Below, in pieces: positions 9,901 through 19,228 of a stretch of DNA of 25,000 bases. Origin of the DNA: Owenia fusiformis. Lineage: Eukaryota > Annelida > Polychaeta > Sabellida > Oweniidae. A program made the position numbers and the translations under genes. Within the stretch, counting starts at the first letter, position 1; each line of letters opens with the position of its first letter. The stretch is taken from positions 1-25,000 of the forward strand of contig CAIIXF020000190.1 of assembly GCA_903813345.2 (NCBI GenBank), written 5' to 3'. The notes beneath the pieces are model-generated. The model was not told the DNA's origin. It saw only the letters and a list, made by a program, of their open reading frames with translations, and did no database searches.

Positions 9901-12900
9901 GGATCCCCAGGGGGTCCTGGTTTTCCAGGGAATCCTGTACCTTTCTCGCCTTTTAAGCCTAGGGGTAACAAAAGCCTTGTCAACATTCGCCGGAAGAGAG
10001 AGTAGATCGACCTTTCCTTACTCCGTGTTCCAGTGAAAACACAGAGTTTGGAGGGGGTGAATTTGCTTTTCCAACAACTCTCTGTTTTATTGACTGTGCA
10101 TGTCAATGGCGTGTCTAATTACTGTATTTTATGTATTTTTTAAGATTGTATTGTGAGCATTTTTCCTATGCTTACCTGGAGCTCCAGGTTCTCCTGCACC
10201 TGGTGGACCAGGCCTGCCTTCTTCACCTGGTCTCCCGACCTTTCCTTCTTTACCAACAGGGCCTGGTTTTCCTGGTTCTCCTGGAACGCCAGATAAACCA
10301 AAATCTCCCTTCTTCCCTGGTTCTCCTATTTTCCCTGGCACACCTGGACTTCCTTCTATTCCTTTAGACCCCACTGGTCCTGGTTTTCCTATTGGACCAG
10401 TATTTCCCGGGTCCCCTTGCTTACCCGGTTTGCCCTCTTCACCATGAAGACCCGTCGGGCCTGGATCACCGGGATCACCTTGAAATATATTGATTGACAA
10501 TGTGTATTAGTGTTCATTAATATAGGCCCAAGAAGCAACAGAAATTTTTCTTCTCTGACCCAGTATTTTCACTGTAACGGTAATTTTTAGTTTTTTCTAA
10601 ACAATTTAATGTAGCTATAGATACTTTGATATGATTTGAGATACATAGGTTGTAATGGTCGGGGTCTTTACTTTACACCAGGAATTGAAGTTATAAAGAC
10701 ATCCAGTTCCCAACACTGACCAACCATACAGTTCACATTATGACATATAATCACTCACCCTTTTCTCCAGGCGTGGCTGGCCCTGGTGCACCAATTGAAC
10801 CAATTTCTCCTTTAGGTCCTTCCTTCCCTGGGTCTCCAGCAATTCCCTTTCTCCCCACTTCACCAGGGTATCCCCTCAGACCCTGTTTGCCTCCTGGATC
10901 CCCTGGCTCTCCCTTTTGTCCAATCTTTCCAATCCCCGGAGCTCCTGGTTTACCCGGTTGGCCATCTATCCCTAATCCTGGTTCACCCTTGCTTCCTGGT
11001 GGTCCTGGCTTACCAAGACTTTTGCCAGGTATCCCCGGTGCTCCTGGGGGGCCTGGTTGTCCCTTAGCTGCTTCACCAGGTGGACCGGGCTCTCCTGGAC
11101 GCCCAACTCTTCCAATTCCTATTGCTCCTTTACTGCCTGGTCGACCTGGGTCTCCAGGTTTTCCAGATCGACCTTTTTTACCTGGTTCTCCTCGCACTCC
11201 CGGCAGCCCTATACCTGGTGGACCTCGAGGTCCAGGAGGACTGGGTGATCCTGGTGGACCAGCTTTACCAGGGTCACCTACTCCACCAGGTGGGCCTCTT
11301 TCACCTGGAGGACCTGGTTTACCATCACCAGTTCCTGGTTTCCCATCAGCCCCTTTGGGGCCACTTCTGCCAGGAGGTCCCGGTAGACCCGACCCTCCCA
11401 CTGGACCAGGCTTACCTGGCCTTCCCTATCAATAAATATCTCATTTTGTAAAGTCAAATTCATGTGGTATAATTATATAATTCATCCATATATTTACCTA
11501 ATCTAAACCTGTATCATGTTCATGAAAACGTTACTCTAATAACGGCTCTGTAACTGCTTTGGAAATATGGTTATACTTACTATTGGTCCATCTTTACCCG
11601 GAAAGCCCCATCCAGGAACACCGTATTGACCTTAAAATAAATGAATAATCTTGAAGTATATACAGCATCTAGGTAAAAATACAAACATTGAAATATAAGA
11701 TACTCTTTGGATGTCAATTTGGTATATTATTTATTCCATGAAGACTAATAGGTTTAATTTTGAAATACGGCATCTAAATAATCTATTTTGAATGTACATT
11801 TCACGGGATGCAATGGAACCAATTGTTGTCATTTGTTGGGAGCGACTGGATTTTGAAAAACGGTATAATGTTAACAAAAGGGAGAAGAGAGTATCCAACC
11901 GACAGTCCGTCATAGCCCGATAAAATCCGTTGAAACACGATTTACCCAAATAAATTAAAATTGTAAAATTTTAAAATGATATGAAAATAAATTTTAAATA
12001 TAAAAAAAAAATACAATCAATTAAGATTCCCCCAGTGAATACGGTTTTTATTCTTTTATTTCCCTAGTAAGTTGTTTTTAACATCTTCAAGACAACACTT
12101 CGACGGTTGCATATGGTTTGGAAGTCTCGTACCTCGTTCTCCCTTGGTGCCTTTTCCTCCTTTCGTATTCTCCTTTACTATAATTGTGATTTCCCTTCTT
12201 GCTGCTTCGCTAAGACCTCCAGGCTCCCCTGGAAAACCCTTAAAATATACGACAGTATGATCATTCGCCTTTGTTATAATTTCATCGGTATGTCGTGTGC
12301 AGGTCGTGTGTATGCGTTTTTACCATTAGGTCAGAACTAAACCATTAGGAAGAGAAATGGGGACATATTGTTATGGTCTCCGTTCAGAGCCCATAACTAT
12401 AATAGGCCTATTGTTTAGGATGAATTTAATTTTTTATTGTCAACACGTTTTTTGTTGACACGTTAAAGACATTTTTTCAATATATGTTACCATGACAATT
12501 GAATTAAGAGACATACGGACATGTACTTGGCATTTATTCATTTAATGAGCAATGACAAATAATTGAACCAGGTTAGATTAACTTTTGATATTTTATCATG
12601 TAAGGCCTAACATACATTTATACTAATGTAGTAAAAGGGATATATATTTACTTGATCTCCTTTTTGTCCTTTAGGATAATCACCACCACCACCAATACCA
12701 GGTCTGCCCTGAAAAATATCAGTTGAATATGTGTTTTGAATTATTAATTAGCAAATATACGCCGCTTAAAGTTTTAATCTACCATCATCAAAAACATCAC
12801 AAACTATCGTTTGTGTCATCGTAAACTAACGATCGATCCCAAGTATTAGTAGGCCTATTCCTATCTTCATTAGCTTTTTATCAATGATCGTGACCATCAT

Positions 12901-15900
12901 TTGTATTTCGTTTTCAACCAACGATTCTGCTGGCGATTTTGACCATCATTTATATCATTTTCGGCATTATTTAGCATTACACCAAGCCTAATCAACGGAG
13001 TCGACGTTGTCAACAAGAAATGATCAAAAACTTAATCTTCTTACTTCATTAAGCAATACTCTTAACAGATTGTGATCGCTCGCATTTATGTTTGAATCGA
13101 ATAATTTGAGAAGATTTTTACAAAAACAATAACAAAATTCACTTACTGGTTTTCCCGGCGCACCATCCCTTCCTGGTAATCCAGAGTCACCCTTTAATAA
13201 AACAATTGTATTTTGAATTTGCATTGAGGGGGGGGGGTACACACTAGGTATAGCGGTCTGTTATCAGTGGATTTTCTATCTAGAGGTGAGAATTCGGCTT
13301 GTGCAAATGTTTGTTTCTAATTAAAATACCAATGGGGATATTCTGAATGATTTAAACACCTAAAATTACCTTTTCGCCATTACAGCCGTCTATGCCAGGG
13401 GTACCAGGAGATCCTGGGGGACCTCTTGCTCCCTGGAAAATAACGCACACTATATAGACCAGTTCCTAATATCGGCTGGATCAATTTCAAATTTCAATGA
13501 ACGTTTGCGTCGGTATAATTTCATCGTGTTTTATCAAGTCAATGTCGCCAACAAGAAGTGGTGACATATTATAATATACAGCCATCGTTTTGTGGACGTT
13601 ACCCTTATGTAATTATAACCGCAACCAGGTGTTAACAGTTTGGATAGTGAAGTACCTTGGAAAAGATGGGATACGGTAGTGTTTTTCATTGCATTTCAAA
13701 AGAACTGAAAAAAGTTTAGTGGTTAGGCTACTTACCGGAACACCATCACGTCCAACTAATCCGGGAAATCCTCTCTTGCCCTAAAAACCATACGAATAAA
13801 GTAAATATTGATACAAGAGAATAAATAAATAAATATGAATTAATATATGAATAAATATAATGATCGATAATCCATGCAAAGCTGGCACTCATATAAAAAT
13901 ATTGTTTTCAAGGTCGGAGAGCCAAGTAATATGGAAAATATTCAAATATCCCTTGAAAATAACATTTAAAATGGCATAAACACTAAACTTGGTCAAAAAT
14001 AATATAATAAATTGCCATGGCGATGTTTACGAAAGTGAACAATAAGAGATACTAGTAGACGCCAAGAGGGCGTCTAGTCCTTACTTATCAAGGAGGATGT
14101 GCTGAAACATTTAAAAAGGAAATAAACTCTTACGTGGTGTACAGCTCTAGATTCTGACCCTGCCAAATATAAAAAATATAAACAAATACAAAACTTGTTG
14201 ACTGCACTTACTGGGAGGCCTTGTGCCCCATTGATCCCTGGCCGACCTGACATCCCTTTCTGACCAACATCTCCCGTTAGACCACGTGACCCCTGGTAGC
14301 CAGGAATACCCTGTGGGCCTTGTGGACCAGGAAGTCCCTAAAATGATGTTAGATAGCGTAGTAAGGGCATGTCTAACTGTGCATTTCGATCTAGTAAACT
14401 AACATCAATGCGCTTCATCAGAAATCAATTAATGAATGAACTATCCATTTGAATTCATTAAATAGCAAAACACTAACAAATTTCTACCTCTATGAAGACC
14501 TACTCTCACTGCAACATTAGTTTAAATTGTGTTTTACAAATCTAACTCTAAGTTAGGGGTTTGCGTGTTTTAACTAGTATTTTCTCATCAACATACCAGG
14601 CTTCCCTTTGCACCTGGATCTCCCGGTATGCCTCTTGGACCCTCATTACCCGGAAGACCCGGTTTCCCATCAGCCCCAGGTCCTCCCGGTCTACCAGGAT
14701 AACCAGTGTCTCCCTTTAAGCCAACTGCTCCCTACAAGTAAAGTGTACACTATACGTACTCAGAGCGCAGAGTTTAGTTTTGCGAAAAAGCTTTCTTTTT
14801 AAAAAGCTATTGTTTTATAAGTCTGCAAAGTGTATAATTGTAGGTTTCTGCTTTTGAATGAGAAGAATGTATACATTAATTCAATTGAAACATAAAGTGA
14901 TTCATGGTAGACTAGTCTTAAATTGTATACTTCTGATTAACCATCCGTAATAACGTGGTTAAGCCTGAGTAAAAACTGCTGTAGATGTTGTGTGTTGCAA
15001 TTGCAGTTGATATTCACTTACCGGCTCCCCTACTGGACCTAAGCAAGTACATTTTCCTGTTCCACACGTTCGCTGAAATAAAGTATGATGCTTCAATTTT
15101 AATTACTACTTGGTAGCAAGATGGTTGATAGCCCGAGTAGATGCGTCTAGAATAGTTGCATCAATGAAGTCTTTATGGCTGCATTTAAAAATAAAATATG
15201 ATAAAAATATGTTCGTTGTACTTAATCATTTTCATTGTCCATAAAACAACACCCGGTGAGTTGTGCGAGCTCTTGCAATGCTGACTGTACACTAAAACCA
15301 GCTGTGATGATGAAACAACCAAGTTCCATTGGCTTACATGTTAATAAAACCTCTCTGTTAGGAACACCCGTCTTAAAGCAACAAATTGGTCAGTACTGGT
15401 GTTCCAAATACTCAGGTTTTACAATATTTTAAAAGGTATTCGATCAGTCTACAGGTGTTTTTGTTTTACCTGATTTTCCGTACTCCTTGGCTGGACAGGA
15501 AATGAAGATATGTATGGATTTTCAACAGAATTCTCAAATTGAGCAGCTGATTCTAAAGCAAAAAACATACGTAATAAAAAATTACAACAATAATTGTGGA
15601 ACGTGAACTTTCTGGACCACCCTCGTATCCTGCATCGCTCCTCAACATGACAATTATTGATCATTACAAGTCATGTTTATCTTACATCTTGCAAACACTT
15701 TCAGTGCCTCATCCGCCTACTCTTTATTTACATTGTACACCACTTGCATTTTCTCATCCCCCTTTACCATATCAATGTTTTTTCTCATTCAAGATTCACC
15801 GCAAACATAAACAATCTTAGACAGTGATGTCTTAAATGTAATTGTGTCAAGGAGTGAAAAAATAAACCTTGCTCAGAGACGGCATGTCTATTTTTGATTA

Positions 15901-17540
15901 ATGGTCAGACGTCCGTACATTCGTTTTACGCCATTCTTTTTTCGCTAAATAGTAAGTTTACTCTTAAACTTATCCAAGTTGTAGAAAGTTATCTAGAAGT
16001 TACAAAACCTTACTTAGAATTAATTACAATAATCTGCAACTTGATTAGTGGGTCAATTGTGTTACTGTTGAGGTCATGCGAACCTTACCCAATAGCTTTG
16101 AAACTGAAATGGAACCTTTGAAAATGTCAAGGCATCATTGTTTCTTGTACTTTAATTTTGTGACAGACAATTTATCCTGCTTATTTGATCAGAGAGCCAA
16201 GCGTGCAGTTATACATGTTATATATGAAAAACTAACTAACATGACAGAAAGTTTGGAGATATTTAAAAAGTGCAGCGATTCCATTCTCTCGCAAAAAATG
16301 TTTTCTCAGATTTTTTGAGATTGTTTTTTCCCCAAACCTACCTAAAATAATGCAAATTCACTAGTTTCAGAAGTCAAGGAAAATGTGTACTCTAGATGGA
16401 TAGTGGAATATATGCATTCCCTGTTTTTAGGTTTACCCCTGAATTTTACCCCTTCCCACGTCATTGATGTAGACCACGTTAAAGTAATGTCTATGGTTCA
16501 TCTCAGTGGTATTGGTATTTTTAAGTGCTTATTGCCCTGGCCTGTTCATTCGTTTGAATGGATCGAATTTGCCACGATTAGAAAATGAACAGAAGATTTG
16601 GCGATCTTTTAACAAAATTATTAATTGATTTCAATGTGATTATGGAATTAATTACAAAGGACCAGTATCGTAATTCATTTGTCATCACCTTGTAAGTTAT
16701 TGTATATGGTTACTAAGGTGAAACAATTTTTGACAGACTCCGAACGCTGGTCACAAAACGATGGGTATTACACAATACCACGTAGGCGTTTAATTAAAGA
16801 GAGAATCAGATCTAGCGAGCAGCCTCGCTCACAAAAATGTTTCAATTTTAGAATATCTTTGGCTTATGTCATTCCTTTTCATGTCTATTTTCTAAAAATC
16901 CCCAAAATGCACACTTTCTTTAAGGAAAACTAAAGATTTTTACAATAATGTAATTATTTTTCTATAAGAATGGTTACCATTCTTACCATTTGGGAGAATT
17001 TAAACATTTTTTACCCATTTTTTGCACTTTGAATCCATTATAACTTCACCAATTTATAACACATCATGAATCTTTTTGGAGATATTGTATTTGAGACTGT
17101 AAAGAATAGATTAGTAGGTTAATTGTTGCTTGTAATTTTGTCACCCCCATAGATTTGATTCTGCCTTTAATAAGGTTTATCATCGGTGCACGAAACGTTA
17201 TACAAGTGCTAGATCGATTTCCAAACAAATGCAAGGGAGAGTGCACGTAACTGATACAAATAAGATACGGGGTACCATTTTAGACCCTATAATAATGTTA
17301 TTCTAACTTTTCAACAGCTTCTGCATTTCTTTTTAGATCTTTATGGGTAACTGATAAAGTTTTGAATGCTACCAGGAATGTTTCTCCAAAAACGCAGAAC
17401 CAGAAATGGCCAACACGTTTTTTAAGAAAATAACTTTCAACAAACTCAAACCATATAAAATTAGCTTTGAAATTGATCTACTCACCCGATAATCCCAGGA
17501 TCAAGAAAATAATGACAAAATCCATTTTCCAGTTTTCCAT
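5173..17540 (-). CDS. COL4A2: Type IV collagen alpha chain, alpha-2-like, complete, 20 exons
   Basis: Exons from 5' to 3' on the minus strand: 17540-17486, 15552-15470, 15072-15022, 14731-14597, 14337-14212, 13780-13736, 13432-13370, 13191-13147, 12708-12652, 12238-12133, 11630-11581, 11425-10759, 10478-10176, 9958-9830, 9689-9519, 9166-8984, 8631-8449, 6944-6807, 6551-6265, 5472-5173. All junctions are GT-AG and in phase; the sum is 3,177 nt, giving 1,058 aa plus stop. The product is a secreted basement-membrane chain: signal peptide, Cys-containing 7S-like region, Gly-X-Y helix with interruptions, and a C-terminal NC1 domain that nucleates trimers and links hexamers. Upstream exons begin with a whole Gly codon while exons 11 and 13-18 split Gly after its first base, a pattern also known in vertebrate COL4 genes. 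Alpha-2-like traits by memory: PMMPV...DEI, CLEDFRA, ECHY and DTLK in NC1, and GCNG..GDSG after 7S. The chain is short for the family, whose members have about 1,700 residues. The symbol reflects class, not proven orthology. Confidence 0.93.
5473..6264 (-). other. Last intron of the collagen gene
   Basis: Intron between the two C4 repeat exons: donor ATG, gtaact at 6264 downward and acceptor ttcag at 5475-5473. It is AT-rich; short plus-strand open frames (5735-5981) have no features. A short inverted repeat is visible near 6056-6085 (ggttaccaaaac and gttttggtaac). Nothing else was recognised. Confidence 0.6.
6552..6806 (-). other. Collagen intron between NC1 exons
   Basis: AT-rich intron with donor gtaatt and acceptor ttatag; nothing further is recognised. 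Confidence 0.6.
7146..7487. mobile_element. MITE with CAGGGG termini (hAT-like)
   Basis: The left end reads CAGGGGCCGTGAATTCGTAC and the right end on the opposite strand reads CAGGGGAAAATTCGTACGAT, so the element has terminal inverted repeats of about 22-25 bp. A second, inner inverted pair carries almost the same motif (ggtgaattcgtatgatcc at 7237-7254 and its complement at 7375-7392). The 342-bp size, lack of coding capacity and CAGGGG ends are typical of non-autonomous hAT elements. The flanking 8 bp (gggaagac and gggacata) match only in their first four bases, so the target-site duplication is not clear. It sits in the collagen intron before the NC1 exons. Confidence 0.75.
7534..8261. mobile_element. 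Foldback element with 27-bp perfect terminal inverted repeats
   Basis: Positions 7534-7560 and 8235-8261 are perfect 27-bp inverted repeats (aaaggagtggtatcgatatg...). Inside, 7754-7875 and 7945-8065 form a second, diverged pair of inverted arms (tctttccgaacc, ctctcaatatt and tttttggttgatt recognisable on both). The centre is AT-rich with no credible gene. The structure fits a non-autonomous foldback/MITE. No target-site duplication was recognised next to the ends. It lies 46 bp from the MITE at 7146-7487, in the same intron. Confidence 0.85.
8449..10478 (-). CDS. COL4A2: Collagen IV exons 13-17: 3' half of the triple helix
   Basis: Exons 10478-10176, 9958-9830, 9689-9519, 9166-8984 and 8631-8449 (303, 129, 171, 183 and 183 nt) all begin with the last two bases and end with the first base of a Gly codon. 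They encode Gly-X-Y repeats with short imperfections such as GIGMPGK, GMGMPGK, GLGLKGE and GEGKIG. The two adjacent 183-nt exons may be an old duplication. Splice acceptors are good (ttttcaag, catttag, ttttattttag) and donors are gtaag, gtaaa, gtgtg or gtata. Confidence 0.95.
8632..8983 (-). other. Collagen intron
   Basis: AT-rich intron between the two 183-nt exons; no additional exon or repeat was recognised. Confidence 0.6.
9167..9518 (-). other. Collagen intron
   Basis: AT-rich intron, donor gtaag and acceptor tttattttag; no further feature was seen. Confidence 0.6.
10759..11630 (-). CDS. COL4A2: Collagen IV exons 11-12: short exon and 667-nt helix exon
   Basis: Exon 11630-11581 (50 nt) encodes [16 protein letters not shown] with an interruption. 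Exon 11425-10759 (667 nt) encodes a long Gly-X-Y run starting [20 protein letters not shown] and ending GEKG. Small breaks interrupt it, including [32 protein letters not shown] and [11 protein letters not shown]. The large exon is unusual beside the 45-183 nt exons around it and probably reflects intron loss. The antisense strand is also open for 231 codons, an artefact of the Gly/Pro repeat. Confidence 0.95.
12133..12708 (-). CDS. COL4A2: Collagen IV exons 9-10 with a long non-helical interruption
   Basis: Exon 12708-12652 reads [19 protein letters not shown] and exon 12238-12133 begins GFPGEPGG, then breaks the Gly-X-Y pattern with [18 protein letters not shown] before resuming [10 protein letters not shown]. 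The human alpha-2 chain also has a charged interruption after a GPKGQKGEP-like stretch downstream of 7S, so the position seems conserved although the sequence differs. The interruption mixes charged residues with a hydrophobic ITIIV core, which could bend the helix or act as a binding site. Exon 10 ends in phase 1 (CGA G, gtacga). Confidence 0.88.
13147..15072 (-). CDS. COL4A2: Collagen IV exons 3-8: 7S-like region and first helix
   Basis: Exons 15072-15022, 14731-14597, 14337-14212, 13780-13736, 13432-13370 and 13191-13147 all start with a complete codon and end in phase 0. The first reads [17 protein letters not shown], matching the cysteine cluster at the start of the 7S domain, through which four type IV molecules associate by disulfide and lysine cross-links. 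About 40 triplets later [13 protein letters not shown] supplies the conserved GCNG cysteine of 7S. The cluster has three Cys here (C...KC.C), while the human alpha-1 and alpha-2 chains have four as I recall, so one N-terminal cysteine appears to be missing. Confidence 0.9.
15470..15552 (-). CDS. COL4A2: Collagen IV exon 2: non-helical N-terminal segment
   Basis: The acceptor tttgctttag precedes AA TCA GCT GCT, completing a split Glu codon. The 27 further codons read [20 protein letters not shown] and then PRSTENQ, ending in phase 0 at gtaaaa. It has no Gly-X-Y pattern and sits between the signal peptide and the cysteine cluster, where type IV chains have a short non-collagenous N-terminus. 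The exon is identified mainly by splice signals and perfect phase fit, so it is less certain than the Gly-X-Y exons. Confidence 0.75.
15553..17485 (-). other. First collagen intron (1.9 kb)
   Basis: Large first intron, donor gtgagt at 17485-17480 and acceptor ttttgctttag ending at 15553. Several open frames of 60-84 codons occur on the plus strand, but none has a start context, domain or signal that I recognise. First introns of COL4 genes often hold enhancers; no specific motif can be claimed. Confidence 0.5.
17486..17540 (-). CDS. COL4A2: Collagen IV exon 1: signal peptide
   Basis: ATG at 17540-17538 gives [18 protein letters not shown] and then a phase-1 donor (TCG G, gtgagt). The core [10 protein letters not shown] is a typical signal-peptide hydrophobic run. 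A second ATG at 17525-17523 (MDFVII) would give a tighter signal peptide and is an equally possible start. The frame stays open upstream to an ATG at 17675, but nothing signal-like lies there, so I take it as 5' untranslated or untranscribed sequence. The split codon joins the first exon to AATCA of the next, giving Glu-Ser-Ala. Confidence 0.8.
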
Positions 17541-17659
17541 ACTCCCGCTTGTTTCTATGGTTTCTATTGTCTGGGCATTCTGGGATTTAGCGCATACCAA
17601 CAGTCTTCGTTTAGTTCCACTGACGAGGATATTCAGTTTTCCGTATTTCTGCCCATGAA

Positions 17660-17669
17660 TATAATTTAT
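17660..17669 (-). promoter_or_regulatory. Possible TATA-like box of the collagen gene
   Basis: ATAAATTATA on the minus strand, about 120 nt upstream of the ATG at 17540. It is a weak match, and COL4 promoters are often TATA-less, so this is only a candidate. If it is used, the upstream in-frame ATG at 17675 would lie outside the transcript. Confidence 0.2.
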
Positions 17670-18379
17670 CACCACAGTCCCAACATGTTTATTCTTAAAA
17701 CAATCTACTTACGATAAAACCAAGTAATTAAAACATTTTTGTCAAAAAGTTATCGTTTCGTTTTTAGGGCTCTGGATTTATGTTATATATTTGATAATTT
17801 AGACATAGAACACTTAAATATATGATAAAGACTTCTAAATATGAGATTTGTTTGGCGATGCAAACATAATGGAACTGTTCTTGTAAGGAACTTATCGTTT
17901 GATTAATTTCTTTAAACGGACGGATTGGGTAACATACATTTATATTATAGTGCTTTATAATCAATTAAGATGAACAAATAATACCAAGTAATCTTATGCA
18001 AGTGGCAGAAGGGGCGGGGTTGCAAGACAAGTAAATTATCACTTGTCTGAATCCAAAAAAAGTTATTTCTACAGTATCATTCTTTCCACTTGACGGTTTC
18101 CTTGTACATATTGTATTTTTACAAAAAGGCACACGATAACTGCCATGCTTTTCTTAATTTCTATATCCTATCTTATTAACTTTTGTTTGATGTGAATTTC
18201 TAGGTTAGTGCCATTTCAATTGCTGCCTTTTGTGCCTCGTTCTGTTTCTTTATTTGAGAGATATCACTCAAAAGTCAAAAGCTAGATCATAACATTTTAT
18301 TGCATCGTTTATGTTTCTCATGTTATATTTAGGCACAATGTTAACACAAAGTTGCTCTGAGATTTATAGTTTATAGTCC
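17670..18379. other. Upstream region of the collagen gene
   Basis: About 700 bases of AT-rich sequence between the collagen start and the palindromic element. No divergent collagen exon, signal peptide or other coding exon is recognisable on the plus strand. Holds presumptive promoter and intergenic sequence only. Confidence 0.5.
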
Positions 18380-19228
18380 CACCCTATGCAGACAGAGCCT
18401 GTGGGAAATATTGGGTGCGGAGCAAATGAGCGGAGGGTGCGGAGCTAACGGTCATTTTTGAATTTAAAATTGAGATATTTCTGAAACTAAGCCGTTTTGG
18501 GACTTCAAATATATCAAGATATGTGTATTTGACACCAAATATCAATACAATTGTGAAAATAGTAGCGCAATTCATTCTATAGCGACGCAGTGTGCCTTAA
18601 ACCTTTCCCAGACCTATATATTTTGAAATTATCCTTTTAATACTGAGTCCCCAGCATTCATAAAAAATGGTGTTCAAGGTGCACTATCTATACAAATTAT
18701 TTTTGCATCTTGGAAGCCAGGCAGTATCTGTGTGATTTTATAAAAATTCGGAAATGTTCTTCAGATATGAGCCCCTCTAAATATTGGGTGCGGAGCAGCT
18801 CCATAAACGTAGCTCCGCACCCAATATTTAGAGGGGCTCATATCTGAAGAACATTTCCGAATTTTTATAAAATCACACAGATACTGCCTGGCTTCCAAGA
18901 TGCAAAAATAATTTGCATCGGTAGTGTATCTTGAACACCATTTTTTATGAATGCTGGGGACGCAGTATTAAAAGGATAGTCTCAAAATATATAGGTCTGG
19001 GAAATGTTTAAGGCATACTGCGTCGCTATAAAATGAATTGCACTACTATTTTCACAATTTTATTGATATTTGGTGTCAAATACACATATCTTGGTATATT
19101 TGAAGTCCCAAAACGGCTTAGTTTCAGAAATATCCCAATTTTAAATTCAAAAATGACCGTTAGCTCCGCACCCTCCGCTCATTTGCGCCGCACCCAATAT
19201 TTCCCACAGGCTCTGTCTGCATAGGGTG
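18380..19228. mobile_element. Palindromic foldback element, 417-bp arms, AGTCC duplication
   Basis: Left arm 18380-18796 and right arm 18812-19228 are near-identical inverted copies separated by a 15-bp loop. Ends are CACCCTATGCAGACAGAG and its complement. The 5 bp flanking each end are identical, AGTCC at 18375-18379 and 19229-19233, which is a perfect target-site duplication. The phrase aatattgggtgcggag occurs at the outer and inner edge of both arms, so each arm is itself bounded by an inverted or direct copy. The matching 63-codon open frames in the two arms are mirror images and have no recognised product. The element is non-autonomous. Confidence 0.93.

Larger units (their letters stand above)
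11631..15469 (-). other. Introns in the 5' half of the collagen gene
   Basis: Stretches longer than 300 bases here (11631-12132, 12239-12651, 12709-13146, 13433-13735, 13781-14211, 15073-15469) were read for Gly-X-Y coding and splice pairs. Beyond the listed exons I found none. They hold AT-rich intron sequence, a G9 tract near 13227 and a TAAA-rich patch near 13820-13860. The absence of missed exons matters because the chain is unusually short. Confidence 0.55.

Noticed and set aside
10740-11435. 231-codon plus-strand open frame rich in Pro/Gly
   Set aside because: It is antisense to the 667-nt collagen exon; Gly-Pro codon repeats leave the reverse strand open. The minus strand has splice sites and phase fit.
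15235-16933. Several 60-84-codon plus-strand open frames in the first collagen intron region
   Set aside because: No start context, domain, splice pattern or repeat supports them; lengths are as expected by chance.
17478-17675. Start of the collagen protein at the upstream ATG (17675)
   Set aside because: This would put 45 residues without signal character before the hydrophobic core; the ATG at 17540 or 17525 gives a normal signal peptide.
18384-19224. Two similar 63-codon open frames in opposite orientation
   Set aside because: They are the same sequence in the two arms of the palindromic element; no recognisable product.
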